A stretch of 54,216 nucleotides of DNA from Planctomycetota bacterium (GTDB lineage Bacteria > Planctomycetota > Planctomycetia > Pirellulales > Pirellulaceae): positions 1 through 54,216 of the forward strand of contig JAPOIJ010000009.1 of NCBI GenBank assembly GCA_029979005.1, written 5' to 3'. The notes below the pieces were generated by a model that saw only the letters and a list, made by a program, of their open reading frames with translations, ran no database searches and was not told the DNA's origin. The translations under genes were made by a program, and so were the position numbers. Below are positions 35,038 to 43,109 of the stretch, in pieces. The first letter of the stretch is position 1. Every line of letters starts with the position of its first letter.

Positions 35038-35049
35038 CCCGTGGGATGG
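35034..35049 (-). promoter_or_regulatory. Palindrome over the glnD start codon
   Basis: CCATCCC-GT-GGGATGG is a perfect seven-base-pair palindrome that includes the ATG at 35037. In the transcript it would fold over the start codon and any ribosome binding site, giving either translational control or an argument for using ATG 35016. Confidence 0.45.
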
Positions 35050-35189
35050 TTAATTCATCGATGATTACAGTCTGGGGTAGGTTGCTTCGATAGTTAATAA
35101 ACAGGCGGGGTCAGGCAGAGGGCAACGCGTGTGGTCGGTCGCGAAGCCCTGTTGCTTTTTCCGTCCTATCTATTTGTTTGGCGGGGATT

Positions 35190-35636
<447 letters not shown>

Positions 35637-35824
35637 TCCTCAATTGTAACGCATTGTCGCTAAATTCTAATCCTGCTGGCAAGATTGTTTTTTCTGCTGA
35701 ATTCGGGAGGCCGAAATCTTCAGACAATCGATTTATCCATGAGAAATCAGCCATTGCAACGCCGGCAAGGATGGAATCTTAGCCAACGAATACAGGATTG
35801 TAGATTTAGAGGGTGAAATTTTTA

Positions 35825-36388
35825 TCAGGATTTGTCTTGCCGGCCTACATTCCATTCCGTTTCCGGGCATCGGTCGAGCTGGTTCGTGTATCTCGCCAAT
35901 ACAAAAAGTAAGTCGCCGAGGCGATTAAGATAGATAAGCTCAAGTGATAAATCAGTTTTTGTTTCCGAGTTTATTAGCTCTACCAGTTGTCGTTCGGCGC
36001 GACGGCAAACGGATCTGGCAAGATGTAACGTACCACCGGTACGCCCGCCCCCAGGGAGGATAAACGCTTTGAGCGGAGCGAGCTCTTCATCGTATTGATC
36101 GATTGCTCTCTCTAATTCAGCCACTCTTTCCGGCGGGAAGTCTGGAATGCGGTCTGAACTGCTCAAACAGGCTGCGACTCGACTACCGAGGTCAAATAGG
36201 TCATGCTGGATCTGAGTCAGAAGCGCGTTGAGCGATACCGACTGATTTTCAACACGCGATAAACCAATAAAAGAGTTAACTTCGTCTATTGAACCACAGA
36301 CTTTGATCGCTGAATGAGACTTTGAAACACGCACTCCGCCGAGTAAGCCGGTTTCGCCTTGATCACCGGTTTTGGTATATATTTTCAT
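35825..36388 (-). CDS. pduO: Cob(I)yrinic acid a,c-diamide/cobalamin adenosyltransferase, PduO type
   Basis: A 187-residue PduO-type ATP:cob(I)alamin adenosyltransferase: KIYTKTGDQGETGLLGGVRV with the ATP-binding TKTGDxGxT motif, GSIDEVNSFIGLSR, FILPGGGRTGGTLHLARSVC with RRAERQ, and YLNRLGDLLFVLAR near the end. It converts cob(I)alamin to adenosylcobalamin in the cytosol. Length is normal. It is divergent from the Nudix gene, with only 63 bases between. No cobalamin riboswitch was recognised and no B12-dependent gene is adjacent. Confidence 0.95.
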   Translation of the reverse strand: MKIYTKTGDQGETGLLGGVRVSKSHSAIKVCGSIDEVNSFIGLSRVENQSVSLNALLTQIQHDLFDLGSRVAACLSSSDRIPDFPPERVAELERAIDQYDEELAPLKAFILPGGGRTGGTLHLARSVCRRAERQLVELINSETKTDLSLELIYLNRLGDLLFVLARYTNQLDRCPETEWNVGRQDKS

Positions 36389-36451
36389 TGAATTCCTAAA
36401 TGACTTTAAGGGTCATTTATTTTATGGGTTGGATATTAAAAGGATCTTACC

Positions 36452-36898
36452 GTGGCTAAAGTAAAATCTTGCGGATTTCTAATTTATCGAGATGATCCTA
36501 GCCCATCCTTCCTCTTAATGCGACATGCTGACCGCTGGGATCTGCCAAAGGGGCATGTGGACGAAGGAGAATCTAACCTTGAGTGTGCTTATCGTGAACT
36601 CGAAGAGGAAACCGGGATTCGGGCCGAACATGTTTTGATGGATGAGCACTTTAAGTTCAAGAACAAGTATGTCGTGAAATATGATGAAGCTGGTGAGGTG
36701 GTCAAAAAGAAGAAGTTGATTATCTACCTTGCGAAACTGTTGGTGCCGGTAGAAATTAATCCTACTGAGCATGAAGGATTTGAGTGGTTCTCTTGGTCGC
36801 CACCGCATCAAATTCAGAAAAAGACGATTGACCCATTGCTGCAGCAATTAGAGGACTACTGGAGCGAGGTCGACAGTAGAGTCCGCGGCAATATTTAA
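36452..36898 (+). CDS. Nudix hydrolase, diadenosine tetraphosphatase-like
   Basis: A 148-residue Nudix protein. The Nudix box is complete: GHVDEGESNLECAYRELEEE followed by TGI. The start MAKVKSCGFLIYRDDPSPSFLL and the WDLPKGHV phrase are typical of bis(5'-nucleosyl)-tetraphosphatases of the Ap4A type. It would clear dinucleoside polyphosphates or another nucleoside diphosphate derivative. The start codon is GTG 36452, with AAGGA about eight bases upstream. Substrate is inferred from family resemblance only. Confidence 0.9.
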   Translation: MAKVKSCGFLIYRDDPSPSFLLMRHADRWDLPKGHVDEGESNLECAYRELEEETGIRAEHVLMDEHFKFKNKYVVKYDEAGEVVKKKKLIIYLAKLLVPVEINPTEHEGFEWFSWSPPHQIQKKTIDPLLQQLEDYWSEVDSRVRGNI

Positions 36899-37308
36899 TG
36901 TTCCGATAGGCGGCGTGCTTTTTTGCCCTCTTTATCAACAGTACCACCCCGTAAGTTTGTCCGACGCCGAGATCATTCCGATTAAGTTTTGCTTTATCGG
37001 ACTTGTTGTGCGTTAGTGAAATGGTTGAAGTCCGTGAGGTGAAACGGGGTGTTTTTCATGGGCGGGTGCGATATCGCTAATCATGTGTGGTACTCAAGAA
37101 ATGAGGTGCCTGAGAATTACGGCGCGATGGAAAGTTGGTACTTGAGCGAGCGTGCTTGCTCTTTTGGTTGACGTGAAATAAAGAGCAGCGAACGTAGGTT
37201 GTTCGGTATTAGCAGTTTTAGTCTTGGTTCGTGAGCTGTTGATGGGAAACGAATTTGTGCCTGTTGGTGGATCGGTCAGACAAAAAGTGTTTATTACCGC
37301 GGATTCGC
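36899..37308. other. Intergenic region between converging genes
   Basis: About 410 bases between the Nudix gene and the 3' end of the ubiquitin-like operon. No clear intrinsic terminator was found on either strand. A 96-codon minus-strand frame (37094-37384) overlaps the RING gene and lacks protein-like composition, so it is rejected. Confidence 0.45.
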
Positions 37309-38064
37309 TTAGATCTCGGGGGTCGCGAAATACGACGTTCCTTGGCAGGCAAAGGTTGCGCATTGGCGGTTGTACTCCCAGCAATCTCGACAGTGCGGAG
37401 TTTTACATCGCTCACACAGCACCATTTGCTCATTAATCGCGCCGCTGCAGATTGGACACGTAATCGATTCCAGGACGGTTGCATTGTTTTCGTTTAGGAA
37501 ATCTAGCCCTTCAGCTGAAACTAGCATTAATTGATCAAAAAAATCGAGTGAATACCGGATGAAGTCATGCAGTGTGCCAACATCTTTGAGAAAACCGGGT
37601 TTTTGAATCAGCAACTTGCCTCGTTTGATTGAGATGTTGAGTTGATTGGGTTGAGATAATTTAAGAAGTCGAATTAAGAGAGTTTGGACATTGTAATTCA
37701 GTACCTTGTTTACTTGCTCGAATTGATTAGTGTGGACGGCGAATTGGGAGTTAAAGGCTACCTGTTTGAATTCGACAGGAAGAATCTTCTTGGTGCCTCG
37801 TTCTATTTTGGCGTTAAGCAGAGTTGTAATTTGAAGTTTTAGGTTGGGGTGGGGCCAATGCATGGCCAACTCGGTAATTTTTCCGTTGCTGAAGATCGAA
37901 TTCGTTTGGTTTTGAAGAAGGCAACTTGTCCGTCCGTAGTCAAACGCGAGCGTTGGTTTAATAAAACCAAAGCCGTAAGTCGCCCCGCCCGTTTTGCTTT
38001 TACCGACAAAATGCCCCTCAAGTTGAGAGTAGGCGCGATTCCATTTTCCAAATTGTTTTAACAT
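37309..38064 (-). CDS. RING-finger protein, candidate E3 ligase of the ubiquitin-like operon
   Basis: A 251-residue protein. Residues 1-195 form a beta-rich domain without recognised family (GKSKTGGATYGFGFIKPTLA, MHWPHPNLKLQITTLL). Residues 203-240 are a binuclear treble-clef/RING finger of the prokaryotic RING type: C203-x2-C206-x10-C217-x2-C220-x3-H224-C225-x2-C228-x6-C235-x4-C240, with the typical phrase CKTPHCRDCWEYNRQC. In eukaryotes RING domains bring charged E2 to substrate. It is the last gene of the five-gene operon, 70 bases after the JAMM gene. The N-terminal domain would be the substrate- or partner-binding part (inference). No transmembrane segment. Confidence 0.86.
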   Translation of the reverse strand: MLKQFGKWNRAYSQLEGHFVGKSKTGGATYGFGFIKPTLAFDYGRTSCLLQNQTNSIFSNGKITELAMHWPHPNLKLQITTLLNAKIERGTKKILPVEFKQVAFNSQFAVHTNQFEQVNKVLNYNVQTLLIRLLKLSQPNQLNISIKRGKLLIQKPGFLKDVGTLHDFIRYSLDFFDQLMLVSAEGLDFLNENNATVLESITCPICSGAINEQMVLCERCKTPHCRDCWEYNRQCATFACQGTSYFATPEI

Positions 38065-38134
38065 TGAGTTCTTTTTTCTTTGCCAGTCGGCACAGGCGAA
38101 AGGCTCGTCTTTGTTTCAACCTGTTGCAGGGAAA

Positions 38135-39607
38135 TTAAGGTTGCAGTTCTCGCTCGTTTTTTTCACCTGAGGGAATTTGCGAATGATCCACAAAAAACAT
38201 TTGGCTTGCATCGGAGGGCGAATTGGGAGTGTTAGGCCCATGAGAGGAGCGGTTAAGGTCCGCTGGTTTTTCAGAACCTTCACTTAGTTGAGGCGAAGCG
38301 ATTGATTTCGAGACTTCTTTTTTTCGGCTCGCCTGATTCAATAAGAGACCGGTTGCCAAAATTGCAAGGCCGCCTCCTCCAAAAATCGCCCAATACCATC
38401 CTGGGGGTATTTGATTTACCGGTGAATCTGAGAGCTCTGAATCATCACTCAGGTTGGATGATTGTTGAAACCTTTCTTTCAGTTCTGCTCTCGCTTTTTC
38501 GTGCGTTTCTAGCATTTCATTTATTTTTTGGGCATGGGCTTGTTGCTGTTGCTCAAGCGCGGCTTGGAAGGCTGAATTCTTGTTGGTTAAGTTTTCGATT
38601 AGCAACTGTTGGTTTTGATAACTCGATTGAAGTTGGTTTCGGGATATCTGAAGTTCGGTGTACTGGTCGACTAGTTGCGGGTAGCCGGTTTCATGGGTGA
38701 CGATTGCGGTAAGAATTTCGCGGTAAGCTTCTTCTTTTGGTGTCAATTCTACATTGGCATCGAGTTGAGGGTTGGCGTCTAATGTTTGAGTTAAGGTCCG
38801 TTGTTTATCGCTGTTTGATTTGCTTCCGAACCATTGGGTGTAGCTGAAAAAGCAGAGGAAGATAAACTGTACGACCAGTATGCCTGCGATGCAGATTTCA
38901 GAAATTGTCCTGCGGTTTTCCATCACGACGACGGGGGCGGAGTTTGTGCTGGGGAGTGTATATCGAGGATCTTGATTCAAGACAGGCTCCTTGTTGTAGA
39001 AATTTGCGTATTGCTCCAGTTCAGCACATCTCAAACGATTCGTGGTTAAGATGAAGCCTTGTGTTTGGCGTTTTGCTCTCGGGGAATCTCCTGTCCAATG
39101 AAACCAACCTCGGTCCTGTTTGCATGGATCGATCACCAAGGCAACATCGAGTGGCCGATTGAAAAAGTTATTGCAAATAAATAGGTCCATGCCGGATAGA
39201 AAGACACCCCAGTCGGGGTGAGTGTGATACCAGCCAACCATTTCTAAGTCCGGTCGATACCCTTCTCGCTGCCGTGTAATTTCTCGCCACGTTTCGTGTG
39301 TAAATTTAAACGTCCCTTTGGTGGCTTCGAAGTGAGTTGCTCTCAGACAGTCAGAAATGACGACAAATGGTTTACCAGTGTGATCGATGAACTGACGTCC
39401 GAGTAACACTCCGCCTAGTTCGACATTTGTATTGCTTAGAGCGTGAGCTTCCATGTCACGCTGGACATCGAGATCGACAAAAATAGCCAGGTCATCTGAA
39501 TCGATTTGGCCAACGGTCTTCGTTGAGAAATGAGCGTCCTCATCGGGCCGAATTGAGGTCTCGGGTTGGGCCTGTGTCATTTCTCCTAATTGAATCTCGT
39601 CATCCAT
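38135..39607 (-). CDS. Membrane-anchored JAMM/JAB deconjugating isopeptidase
   Basis: A 490-residue protein in three parts. Residues about 35-195 are a JAB/MPN domain with a complete JAMM zinc site: Glu63 (VELGGVLLG), His128 and His130 (GWYHTHPDWG), Ser138 and Asp141 (SGMD). A transmembrane helix (about 235-257) follows, then a coiled coil (about 290-385), then a second transmembrane helix (about 403-424) and a Ser/Asn-rich cytosolic tail. The catalytic domain would be cytosolic and the coiled coil outside the membrane. The ATG at 39607 is two bases after the E1 stop, so the two are coupled. It should cleave the ubiquitin-like protein from targets. Confidence 0.93.
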   Translation of the reverse strand: MDDEIQLGEMTQAQPETSIRPDEDAHFSTKTVGQIDSDDLAIFVDLDVQRDMEAHALSNTNVELGGVLLGRQFIDHTGKPFVVISDCLRATHFEATKGTFKFTHETWREITRQREGYRPDLEMVGWYHTHPDWGVFLSGMDLFICNNFFNRPLDVALVIDPCKQDRGWFHWTGDSPRAKRQTQGFILTTNRLRCAELEQYANFYNKEPVLNQDPRYTLPSTNSAPVVVMENRRTISEICIAGILVVQFIFLCFFSYTQWFGSKSNSDKQRTLTQTLDANPQLDANVELTPKEEAYREILTAIVTHETGYPQLVDQYTELQISRNQLQSSYQNQQLLIENLTNKNSAFQAALEQQQQAHAQKINEMLETHEKARAELKERFQQSSNLSDDSELSDSPVNQIPPGWYWAIFGGGGLAILATGLLLNQASRKKEVSKSIASPQLSEGSEKPADLNRSSHGPNTPNSPSDASQMFFVDHSQIPSGEKNERELQP

Positions 39608-39609
39608 GC

Positions 39610-40893
39610 CTAGCCGTCCTTGCGATGGGCTGGAGCATCAGTTGAGACCGTGCAATCGGATTGCTGGTTGCCTGCGTTTGCTGCAGAACGGTTCCGATCA
39701 GGTGAGTCGTTTTGTAATTTTACAAAGATCGTTTCCCTGCCGTCTGAGATTTTTATGATGTCGTATTCGGGGATTCCCAATTCGAAAAGAGTCTTGGTCG
39801 CCAAGTTGGAGTTGCACCCAATTTCACCAGTTGTGAGCGGGTGGCAAAGTTCTCTACATTGATGACAAAATCCATTTTCGGCGGTCACCCGGCTCAAAGG
39901 GATTTCTTCCAGCCGCTCGATGCCACAGGTGCGGCAATTAAGCGAAATAAGAAAATCTCGATCCAGTAAAATTTGCCAGGATTCGCTGTTCGGATCCAAG
40001 CTGCTTGTTATCCCCTGCAGTTGAAGAAACAATTCTTCAGCAGTTGCCGTTTTTGACATCAAGGGTAGATCAATAACTTCGTTATATGTCTCATGCGATA
40101 AGCAGTTTGGACGTCGGGGATATCGGGTTTGATAGAAATTATTGGCAAGTCCGTTAAAGACTAAAGCGGAACCTTCAGCGGATGGTAGTTCGTGAATTAA
40201 CTTAAGTGCTTCCTGGACTTGAAGTCCTCCAATAATTGAAGCGATTGTCGGCGCGGTTGGGACTTTGCCCTGTTGAATATCCTCTTTGCGTAAAAGTGGG
40301 CAGCTATATCGCAGCGAAATCAGGCGATAGTCATTCTCAGTCATCGCACACTCGTAACAGGCTCCTATTGGTGGACAGAAGACTTTGGCAACCCCGTTGA
40401 TTTCCTGGATTCCACCGTCAATCCAAGGGCGATTTGTTTTCCAGCACATTCGATTGATCCACAGTCGTGCCTCGCGGTTGTCGACGCAGCAAATAATGAG
40501 GCTCATGTCGGCAACGAACCCCAGCCCAATATCAGTGAGAACGTCACCAATGATCGGGTTGATCTTACAGTCTGGGTTTAACTCGCGGGCCATCTCTGCA
40601 GCAACCTGGGCCTTCGCGTGTCCTTCGTGAGATGAACGAAAAAGAACGGAACGTGAAAGGTTGGATCCTTGAACTTCATCGAAATCGATGATGTTAATTT
40701 CACCAATCCCCATCAAAGCGAGGTTCTTAATCACCTCATTTCCCAGCGCTCCTGCGCCAACCACCAGAATTCGAGCTGAAGCGATTTTCTCCTGCTCCCA
40801 CCAGGTGATCAATTTCAACCGTGAATACCTATCCGAATCGTCGATTACCATCGGTTCATCGGAATCAGAGGCGGATTTCAGGCTGGTTATCAT
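39610..40893 (-). CDS. E1-like ubiquitin-activating enzyme (ThiF/MoeB fold)
   Basis: A 427-residue E1-like enzyme. The adenylation domain (about 20-250) has VVGAGALGNEVIKNL (nucleotide loop), IIDFDEVQGSNLSR with Asn78 and Arg81, Lys94 (GHAKAQ), and Asp138 (CCVDNREAR), the residues that bind ATP and catalyse adenylation. Cys198 (RYSCPLL) is the best candidate for the thioester cysteine. A CxxC pair (C179, C182) is present. The C-terminal part (about 315-395) has a second zinc ribbon (C320, C323, C343, C346) and a beta-rich end (TLFELGIPEYDIIKISDGRE) that may recruit the E2. Single ThiF domain, so it probably works as a homodimer. Two bases separate it from the JAMM gene. Confidence 0.94.
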   Translation of the reverse strand: MITSLKSASDSDEPMVIDDSDRYSRLKLITWWEQEKIASARILVVGAGALGNEVIKNLALMGIGEINIIDFDEVQGSNLSRSVLFRSSHEGHAKAQVAAEMARELNPDCKINPIIGDVLTDIGLGFVADMSLIICCVDNREARLWINRMCWKTNRPWIDGGIQEINGVAKVFCPPIGACYECAMTENDYRLISLRYSCPLLRKEDIQQGKVPTAPTIASIIGGLQVQEALKLIHELPSAEGSALVFNGLANNFYQTRYPRRPNCLSHETYNEVIDLPLMSKTATAEELFLQLQGITSSLDPNSESWQILLDRDFLISLNCRTCGIERLEEIPLSRVTAENGFCHQCRELCHPLTTGEIGCNSNLATKTLFELGIPEYDIIKISDGRETIFVKLQNDSPDRNRSAANAGNQQSDCTVSTDAPAHRKDG

Positions 40894-40956
40894 TTTCTGT
40901 TGCCTAGTTTTGTGGATGAAGACGGTAAGCTTGTTGAAATTCTAGGAACTGGCTTT

Positions 40957-41655
40957 TCAGTCCAGGAACATGATTTCTGCGGTTCGAGCGTGGGATGGGT
41001 CGGCGACTAATTTTGCGTCGATGATTTCTATCCCAGATTCCAGAATTTCGATTCCGTCGTCTGTGATTTCCACAACTCGCATTTGTTCAAGATGATCGTT
41101 GGGAGCGATTGCACGTCGCGATGGAGTGGGTTGAGAGGACTTATTGGGAGGGGGATTGGAACCCCCAATGAGATTGCGAATGGGACGGTGGTCGATTGGG
41201 AATCTGGTCTCAGGTTGCGAGCGAGCCCAAAGAGCTGCTTCGCGGTTGTATGGGCTTTCCGAATCAAAGTTCTTATAGCGGATCATATCCCAAAGCATCG
41301 TGCTCATTTCGCACAGAGTTAAGCTTGGAACCCAGTGTGTCCCGTAGCCGCCAAGGCAAACGACGCCGTTGTTTGAAATGTTGGGATGAAAAATATTGGT
41401 TTCCCAAAGCAGCCCTGGCGCTAAACGCGGATATGCGGATCCAAGGTCGACGCTGACAACGTGCTTCGCAGTTAAATTGATTCCGGAAAAGGAAGATTTT
41501 TTAAGGCCGTTTCCGCGAAACGTTAAGCGGTATTTAGTCGGTAGAGAACGAGAAGAACCAACGGTATCAAATGAAAAAATAGAACTCTCTTTTTGGAGTA
41601 GTTGTAGCGATTCGAAATCAGATTGAAGGCGTCGTTCGCGAGGAGATTTTCGCAT
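40957..41655 (-). CDS. E2-like ubiquitin-conjugating enzyme
   Basis: A 232-residue protein with an E2 fold. The core (about 40-150) reads like eukaryotic E2s: AYPRLAPGLLWETNIFHPNI, HPN motif at 90-92, catalytic Cys100 in NGVVCLGGYGTHWVP, the Trp-x-Pro after it, LTLCEMSTMLWDMI and SPYNREAALWARSQ. Residues 150-232 are an extension with a Ser/Pro-rich linker and an acidic end (VVEITDDGIEILESGIEIID), which could bind E1, RING or target. The enzyme would receive the ubiquitin-like protein from the E1 as a thioester and pass it to lysine. It sits between the Ubl gene (49 bases) and the E1 gene (63 bases). Confidence 0.93.
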   Translation of the reverse strand: MRKSPRERRLQSDFESLQLLQKESSIFSFDTVGSSRSLPTKYRLTFRGNGLKKSSFSGINLTAKHVVSVDLGSAYPRLAPGLLWETNIFHPNISNNGVVCLGGYGTHWVPSLTLCEMSTMLWDMIRYKNFDSESPYNREAALWARSQPETRFPIDHRPIRNLIGGSNPPPNKSSQPTPSRRAIAPNDHLEQMRVVEITDDGIEILESGIEIIDAKLVADPSHARTAEIMFLD

Positions 41656-41704
41656 TTTGTTTTCTCAAAAAAAACTTTTGAAAGGCGGGGCGAATCCGGG
41701 TTGA

Positions 41705-41992
41705 TTATCCGGCAACAATCTCGGGATAAATGATGAGATGATCGCCTTTGGAAACATTGGCGTTGACGAGCGTTTCAGTTTCGTGGAGTCGCCGCCCACC
41801 TTCTTTGTGATCGAGGCTGTAGCTCATCGGCTGCCCATCCGGTCCGATGGTTGGCAAGTTCATTTTGGTGATGATGTTGGGAAGAATACGCTGAACCGTA
41901 ATCGAATCCGAAACGATCGCCTCTACGCTTTTCGAACCGGTCTGATCTAAAAACGTTACCTGTGTCCCCTGTTTTTCCGAGGTTTGCGTCAT
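41705..41992 (-). CDS. Ubiquitin-like modifier protein (YukD-like)
   Basis: A 95-residue beta-grasp protein, first gene of the operon. The pattern VTFLDQTGSKSVEAIV, ITVQRILPNIITKMN, SYSLDHKEGGRRLHE, TLVNANVSKGDHLIIYPE follows the YukD/EsaB-like ubiquitin fold. It ends ...IVAG with Gly95 as the final residue, so the C-terminal carboxylate for activation is exposed without processing. Lysines at 7, 21, 43, 63 and 82 could in principle accept further copies. The start ATG 41992 has AGGAA about 12 bases upstream; an in-frame TTG at 42094 would add 34 unlikely residues. Its neighbours are E2, E1, JAMM and RING, which is the main support for a modifier role. Confidence 0.88.
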   Translation of the reverse strand: MTQTSEKQGTQVTFLDQTGSKSVEAIVSDSITVQRILPNIITKMNLPTIGPDGQPMSYSLDHKEGGRRLHETETLVNANVSKGDHLIIYPEIVAG

Positions 41993-42165
41993 TGTTTGCA
42001 CTTTCCTAAATGATGGTAGACCGCGGGGGAGAATTTGTTTCCCACAGGCGCGGTACGTCCGTTGCGCACGAAGCGAATAACCGTTTTTCGACAAGCGTCG
42101 TGTTATCTTGGCGAAAAATTAGAAAAAAGAGAGATCTCGCTGGATTGCGGCGATTTTCAGTGCGG

Positions 42166-42723
42166 TTAACGCGAGGTTTTTGCTCGATAATTACAGGCGA
42201 GCATTCCGTAGATATTCACATCTTCAAATTGATTCCACTTGCGAATGTGGCCTTTTCGAGTGCCTTCGAATCTCATCCCAATTTTCTCGAGAACTCGTCC
42301 AGAAGCCGGGTTTCTGGTGAAATGTTGAGACGTAATTCGTGCGAATCCAAGCTCTGTGAATCCAAAGTTGACAATGGCGTTGGCTGCTTCGGTTGCGAAT
42401 CCCTGATTCCAGAAATTGCGTCCAATCCAATAGCTCAATTCCGCTCTGTGATTTTGCTTGTTGGCGAGCAGCTCAATTGTACCGATCAGACGCCCGGTTT
42501 CCTTCTGGCAAATGGTCAGCACATAGGCTTCTCCTACCATCCAGCGATCTTGGTTTCGGTCAATCCAGTGAGCTGCAACTCCCTGAGGGTAGGGGAAATC
42601 GATCGACTCAGTATTGGAGGCGAGCTCTCTGTCGTTTAGCAACTGCTCAATTTCCACCGCATCACGAGCGCGAAGTGGCCTTAATTCGAGTCGTCCTGTT
42701 TCTAAAGGAGTGAAGTCTTGCAT
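42166..42723 (-). CDS. GNAT N-acetyltransferase, RimJ/RimL-like
   Basis: A 185-residue GNAT protein of the RimJ/RimL group: LETGRLELRPLRARDAVEIE, GRLIGTIELLANKQNHRAEL, SYWIGRNFWNQGFATEAANA (acetyl-CoA binding loop), FGFTELGFARITSQHFTRNP, ASGRVLEKIGMRFEGTRKGH. It would acetylate an N-terminal amine of a protein or a small substrate. Located 173 bases upstream of the ubiquitin-like operon on the same strand; the gap is long enough for an independent promoter, so involvement in that system is uncertain. Confidence 0.93.
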   Translation of the reverse strand: MQDFTPLETGRLELRPLRARDAVEIEQLLNDRELASNTESIDFPYPQGVAAHWIDRNQDRWMVGEAYVLTICQKETGRLIGTIELLANKQNHRAELSYWIGRNFWNQGFATEAANAIVNFGFTELGFARITSQHFTRNPASGRVLEKIGMRFEGTRKGHIRKWNQFEDVNIYGMLACNYRAKTSR

Positions 42724-43109
42724 AACCCGAATTCTGAATGAACGGTTTTCAGTTAAAACCCAACGCGAGATTTAAACTAGAACGCTTGTCCCTCTAGCGG
42801 AAGCCTACTGTTGCCGCATTTCTCTCCCATCGGCCGGTTTTTAGGCAATCCAAGCCGTACTTTGGAGAAAATCAGCTTGACGAAATCGATTGGGCTGGAG
42901 GGAGATCCGACGTGAATTCCCCTTGTTTCGGCTTTGGGTCGTAAACCGATTATGCGGGTTGTATGGGTCGCTTTGGACAAAAAAGGAGCTTTGAATTGGT
43001 GGTGATCAGCGATTAGGTAAATCTTGACCTAGGTTTTCATATCGGGCCAGGAAGCCTTCAGCGAACTTTGCTGCCCCCCAAATTTTGGCAATTACGACTG
43101 AGATACACA
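42724..43109. other. Divergent intergenic region
   Basis: About 390 bases between the GNAT gene and the plus-strand hypothetical, expected to hold two promoters. A 67-codon minus-strand frame (42777-42980) has no ribosome binding site or resemblance and is rejected. No RNA gene seen. Confidence 0.45.

Noticed and set aside
37094-37384. 96-codon minus-strand frame at the end of the RING gene
   Set aside because: Overlaps the RING coding region in another frame and has a non-protein-like composition.
37309-41992. Calling the ubiquitin-like operon a Bil antiphage system
   Set aside because: Bil operons share E1, E2, JAB and Ubl genes, but this one adds a RING protein and a membrane-spanning JAMM, and lies among housekeeping genes without defence genes. 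The function is left open.
41993-42094. N-terminal extension of the ubiquitin-like protein to TTG 42094
   Set aside because: The extra 34 residues are basic and unlike a beta-grasp start; ATG 41992 has a plausible ribosome binding site and gives the usual modifier length.
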